Positions 62,280-64,000 of a DNA stretch of 64,000 nt are shown here, one piece after another. Location: the NCBI GenBank assembly GCA_016592635.1, contig AP023240.1, positions 4,319,630-4,383,629 on the forward strand, written 5' to 3'. The stretch comes from Methyloprofundus sp. Lineage in GTDB: Bacteria > Pseudomonadota > Gammaproteobacteria > Methylococcales > Methylomonadaceae. The translations under genes were made by a program, and so were the position numbers. A model generated the notes under the pieces. The model did no database searches and had not been told where the DNA came from. It saw only the letters and a list, made by a program, of their open reading frames with translations. Each line of letters begins with the position of its first letter. The first letter of the stretch is position 1.

Positions 62280-63350
62280 TTAGTCGTCCTTATTTAGCCA
62301 AGCCATAAATAATTCATAGCCTAACGCTAGAAAAATAGCACCAATAAATAAGCCGAGAATGCCAAAAAGCATCATGCCACCAATAGCGCCTAATAATATA
62401 ATGAGTGTCGGGGTTGCCATACCGCGGCCTAGTAGTAGAGGCTTTAACAGGCCATCGCTAACACTGACAAAAATACTCCAAATGGTGAAAATAATGGCAG
62501 GCGTGGTATCTGCTACTGAAAATACATAAAAAATAACTGGCAATAACACTAACAGCGGGGGCAATTGAGCAACGGCTAGAATTAAAATACATATCGTCCA
62601 TAAGCCCCAGCCAGGCACATCCATAATATACATGCCGGCACCACCCAATATTGCTTGTAGAAAAGCAACCCCCAGCACTCCCTGTGCAACACTACGAATT
62701 GTTGCGGTTGTCAGGTTGGTAAATTGCAAGCCTTGTTCGTTGTCAGTAAGGCGTGCAGTGATTTTTAGAGTTGCAGCATAAATACCTGCAGTATTTGCTA
62801 AAAAGACTCCCGATAGAATAATGGAAAAAATAAATTGCAAGATACCACCACTAATACCTGCTATTGCAGTAAGAAAGGTTTCCGCGACGGCTTTCATTTC
62901 AGGGATGTATTGTTGTAGTGTTTCAGCTAAATTGTTAGCTGCTTGTTGCCAAATAGCATAAATTTTTTCTCCAATAAGAGGCCAGTTATTTACACTTGCA
63001 TTAGGAGGAGGAATGCTTAATGAGCCTTTATTCAAACCTGATATTAAATGCGACGAGGTTTCTAGTAATGAACCTGACAGCATGATTGATGGCACAATTA
63101 AAAGGCTTAGCGCAAATAAGACATAAAGTGTTGCTGCCAATTTAATGCGCTCACCCAGCAGCGCGTTAAACTTGTTAAACAGCGGAAAAAGTGCGACAGC
63201 AATGATAATTCCCCAGATAACAGGTAGCATAAACGGCTGGATAATTTTAAAGCACAGCGTGACAATTAATAAAATGATTGCCATGCGTATAGTGACTTCA
63301 AAGACTTTATTGGTATCAATGCTGTCATTTATTGGTTTATTTATACTCAT
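62280..63350 (-). CDS. AI-2E-family transporter (PerM/TqsA-like)
   Basis: A membrane protein of 356 residues with about eight membrane segments. Family marks are PFMLPVIWGIIIAVALFPLFNKF near the start, a periplasmic helical region around residues 110-170, then GVLGVAFLQAILGGAGMYIMDVPGWGLW and LLLGRGMATPTLIILLGAIGGMMLFGILGLFIGAIFLALGYEL. The family exports a range of small molecules or ions; the substrate here is not known. The ATG at 63350 with TAGAGG upstream is chosen over the one 11 codons earlier. Confidence 0.9.
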   Translation of the reverse strand: MSINKPINDSIDTNKVFEVTIRMAIILLIVTLCFKIIQPFMLPVIWGIIIAVALFPLFNKFNALLGERIKLAATLYVLFALSLLIVPSIMLSGSLLETSSHLISGLNKGSLSIPPPNASVNNWPLIGEKIYAIWQQAANNLAETLQQYIPEMKAVAETFLTAIAGISGGILQFIFSIILSGVFLANTAGIYAATLKITARLTDNEQGLQFTNLTTATIRSVAQGVLGVAFLQAILGGAGMYIMDVPGWGLWTICILILAVAQLPPLLVLLPVIFYVFSVADTTPAIIFTIWSIFVSVSDGLLKPLLLGRGMATPTLIILLGAIGGMMLFGILGLFIGAIFLALGYELFMAWLNKDD

Positions 63351-63692
63351 TAATTTAACCTCTATTAATAATATGTTTTGCAAGCATGGTGCAGTTGCAA
63401 AGGGTTTCAGCCTAGCTTGCTATTCCACTCGATTATAAGCATTTCGGGGTAGTCTTGGTCATTACCAAGTATAATAAAGTTTAATTAAACCAATGCTATT
63501 AGGGACTATAGGCTATTTTAAGACATTTTACCTGCTCTCTATCTTATAAATAAAGTAACTTATCATTGTCATATAGATAGGAGCTGGTGTGAATTGGTTT
63601 GTGCTTCATGCATGTTCCTTCAATGAGATGTAAGTAAAGATAAATTCACAATGACAAACACGTTAAATTAAACCGCTTAATTAGCATTGCAT
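63351..63692. other. Gene-free stretch between divergent genes
   Basis: About 340 AT-rich bases between the AI-2E transporter gene (leftward) and the radical SAM gene (rightward). I see no convincing frame, hairpin or repeat here; two promoters must lie in it. Confidence 0.5.
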
Positions 63693-64000
63693 ATGATTGA
63701 AACCCTATATATAGAAGAAAATATATTACAGCACCCTCGTGTACTGGATATTTGCACGCGTTTCCCTAAGGCCAGAAAAATCACCTGTGGCCGCTATGGC
63801 GAAGTGTTTAATCCTAAAGCGCAGAATTTCCGTCTGCAAAAACAGCAACCCGCGTTGATTTTAGCTGAAAAATATAAAGGTTTTATGTTAAAGGCACCAC
63901 CGCATTACGGGATTGGCGCGCAACATAATTATTATTTTTCGCATATGTTGAATTGTTTGTATGATTGTCGCTATTGTTTTTTACAGGGCATGTACCAATC
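63693..64000 (+). CDS. Spore-photoproduct-lyase-like radical SAM protein (partial)
   Basis: An open frame of 102 codons from the ATG at 63693 to the window edge. The N-terminus reads MIETLYIEENILQHPRVLDI, and near residue 87 comes YFSHMLNCLYDCRYCFLQGMY, which contains the radical SAM cluster motif CX3CX2C in the form seen in spore photoproduct lyase and its relatives in non-spore-formers. Those relatives are thought to act on DNA damage, but their role outside Bacillota is unproven. The rest of the gene lies outside. Confidence 0.85.
   Translation, partial: MIETLYIEENILQHPRVLDICTRFPKARKITCGRYGEVFNPKAQNFRLQKQQPALILAEKYKGFMLKAPPHYGIGAQHNYYFSHMLNCLYDCRYCFLQGMYQ

Noticed and set aside
63693..64000. 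Evidence for a spore-former from the photoproduct-lyase-like gene
   Set aside because: Relatives occur in many non-sporulating bacteria, and LPS and BatD genes show a Gram-negative host.

Overview
The window looks like a chromosome segment of a low-GC, Gram-negative gammaproteobacterium. The evidence is WaaA (Kdo transferase), BatD, RecB, AmpG, NhaD, a type I-F CRISPR-Cas locus and many c-type multiheme cytochromes. The gene style fits Methylococcales (methanotrophs) or Thiotrichales, but no methane- or sulfur-oxidation marker lies in the window, so this placement is an inference.

Layout. 1-8551: an IS3-family element interrupts the end of csy3. Upstream of it, all read leftward, lie csy2, csy1, cas2-3 and cas1; a VapBC toxin-antitoxin pair is inserted in the opposite direction between cas2-3 and cas1. 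No cas6f and no array are in the window. A single Cas6f-type repeat hairpin lies between cas2-3 and csy1. 8870-20334: waaA, then a molybdenum region with a MoeA-periplasmic-binding-protein fusion, a second moeA and modABC. This region is broken by an IS4-family element (12-bp target duplication), a lone Uma2 gene, a frameshifted DUF364 gene and remnants of an ABC exporter. 20365-26956: a small membrane protein, an octaheme secreted cytochrome, a HAF-repeat protein and a secreted beta-sandwich-like protein. 26957-27994: a gene-free stretch that holds a strong candidate for a CsrB/RsmZ-type CsrA-sequestering RNA, with a sigma-54-like promoter and a strong terminator. 27995-37980: an apparent operon for an electron-transfer route across the envelope: beta-barrel protein, five multiheme cytochromes (7, 8, 6, 8 and 3 heme sites), a NapH-like membrane ferredoxin and a 14-heme NHL-propeller protein. 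38524-45122: an HD-GYP phosphodiesterase behind a perfect FNR-type box, sulfite/nitrite reductase plus DUF934, NhaD and an AmpG-like transporter. 45154-53923: a decayed type I restriction-modification island (headless hsdM, ORF6N-PLD gene, IS3-interrupted hsdS, Fic antitoxin/toxin pair, intact hsdR). 54102-64000: batD, recB, a second restriction-modification pair (m5C methyltransferase and PmeII-like nuclease), a DUF4136 lipoprotein, an AI-2E transporter and the start of a spore-photoproduct-lyase-like radical SAM gene.

How it fits together. The cytochrome cluster can be read as a chain from quinol through a NapH-like protein and a membrane-anchored cytochrome to periplasmic multihemes, then a barrel and an outer NHL multiheme, for disposing of electrons when oxygen is short. 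The FNR box and the Csr-type RNA nearby point to redox and global post-transcriptional control. Both defence islands carry toxin-antitoxin modules and both are damaged by IS insertions, so the toxin pairs may be what keeps the remains in place. Several families of dispersed palindromic repeats mark the gene borders.
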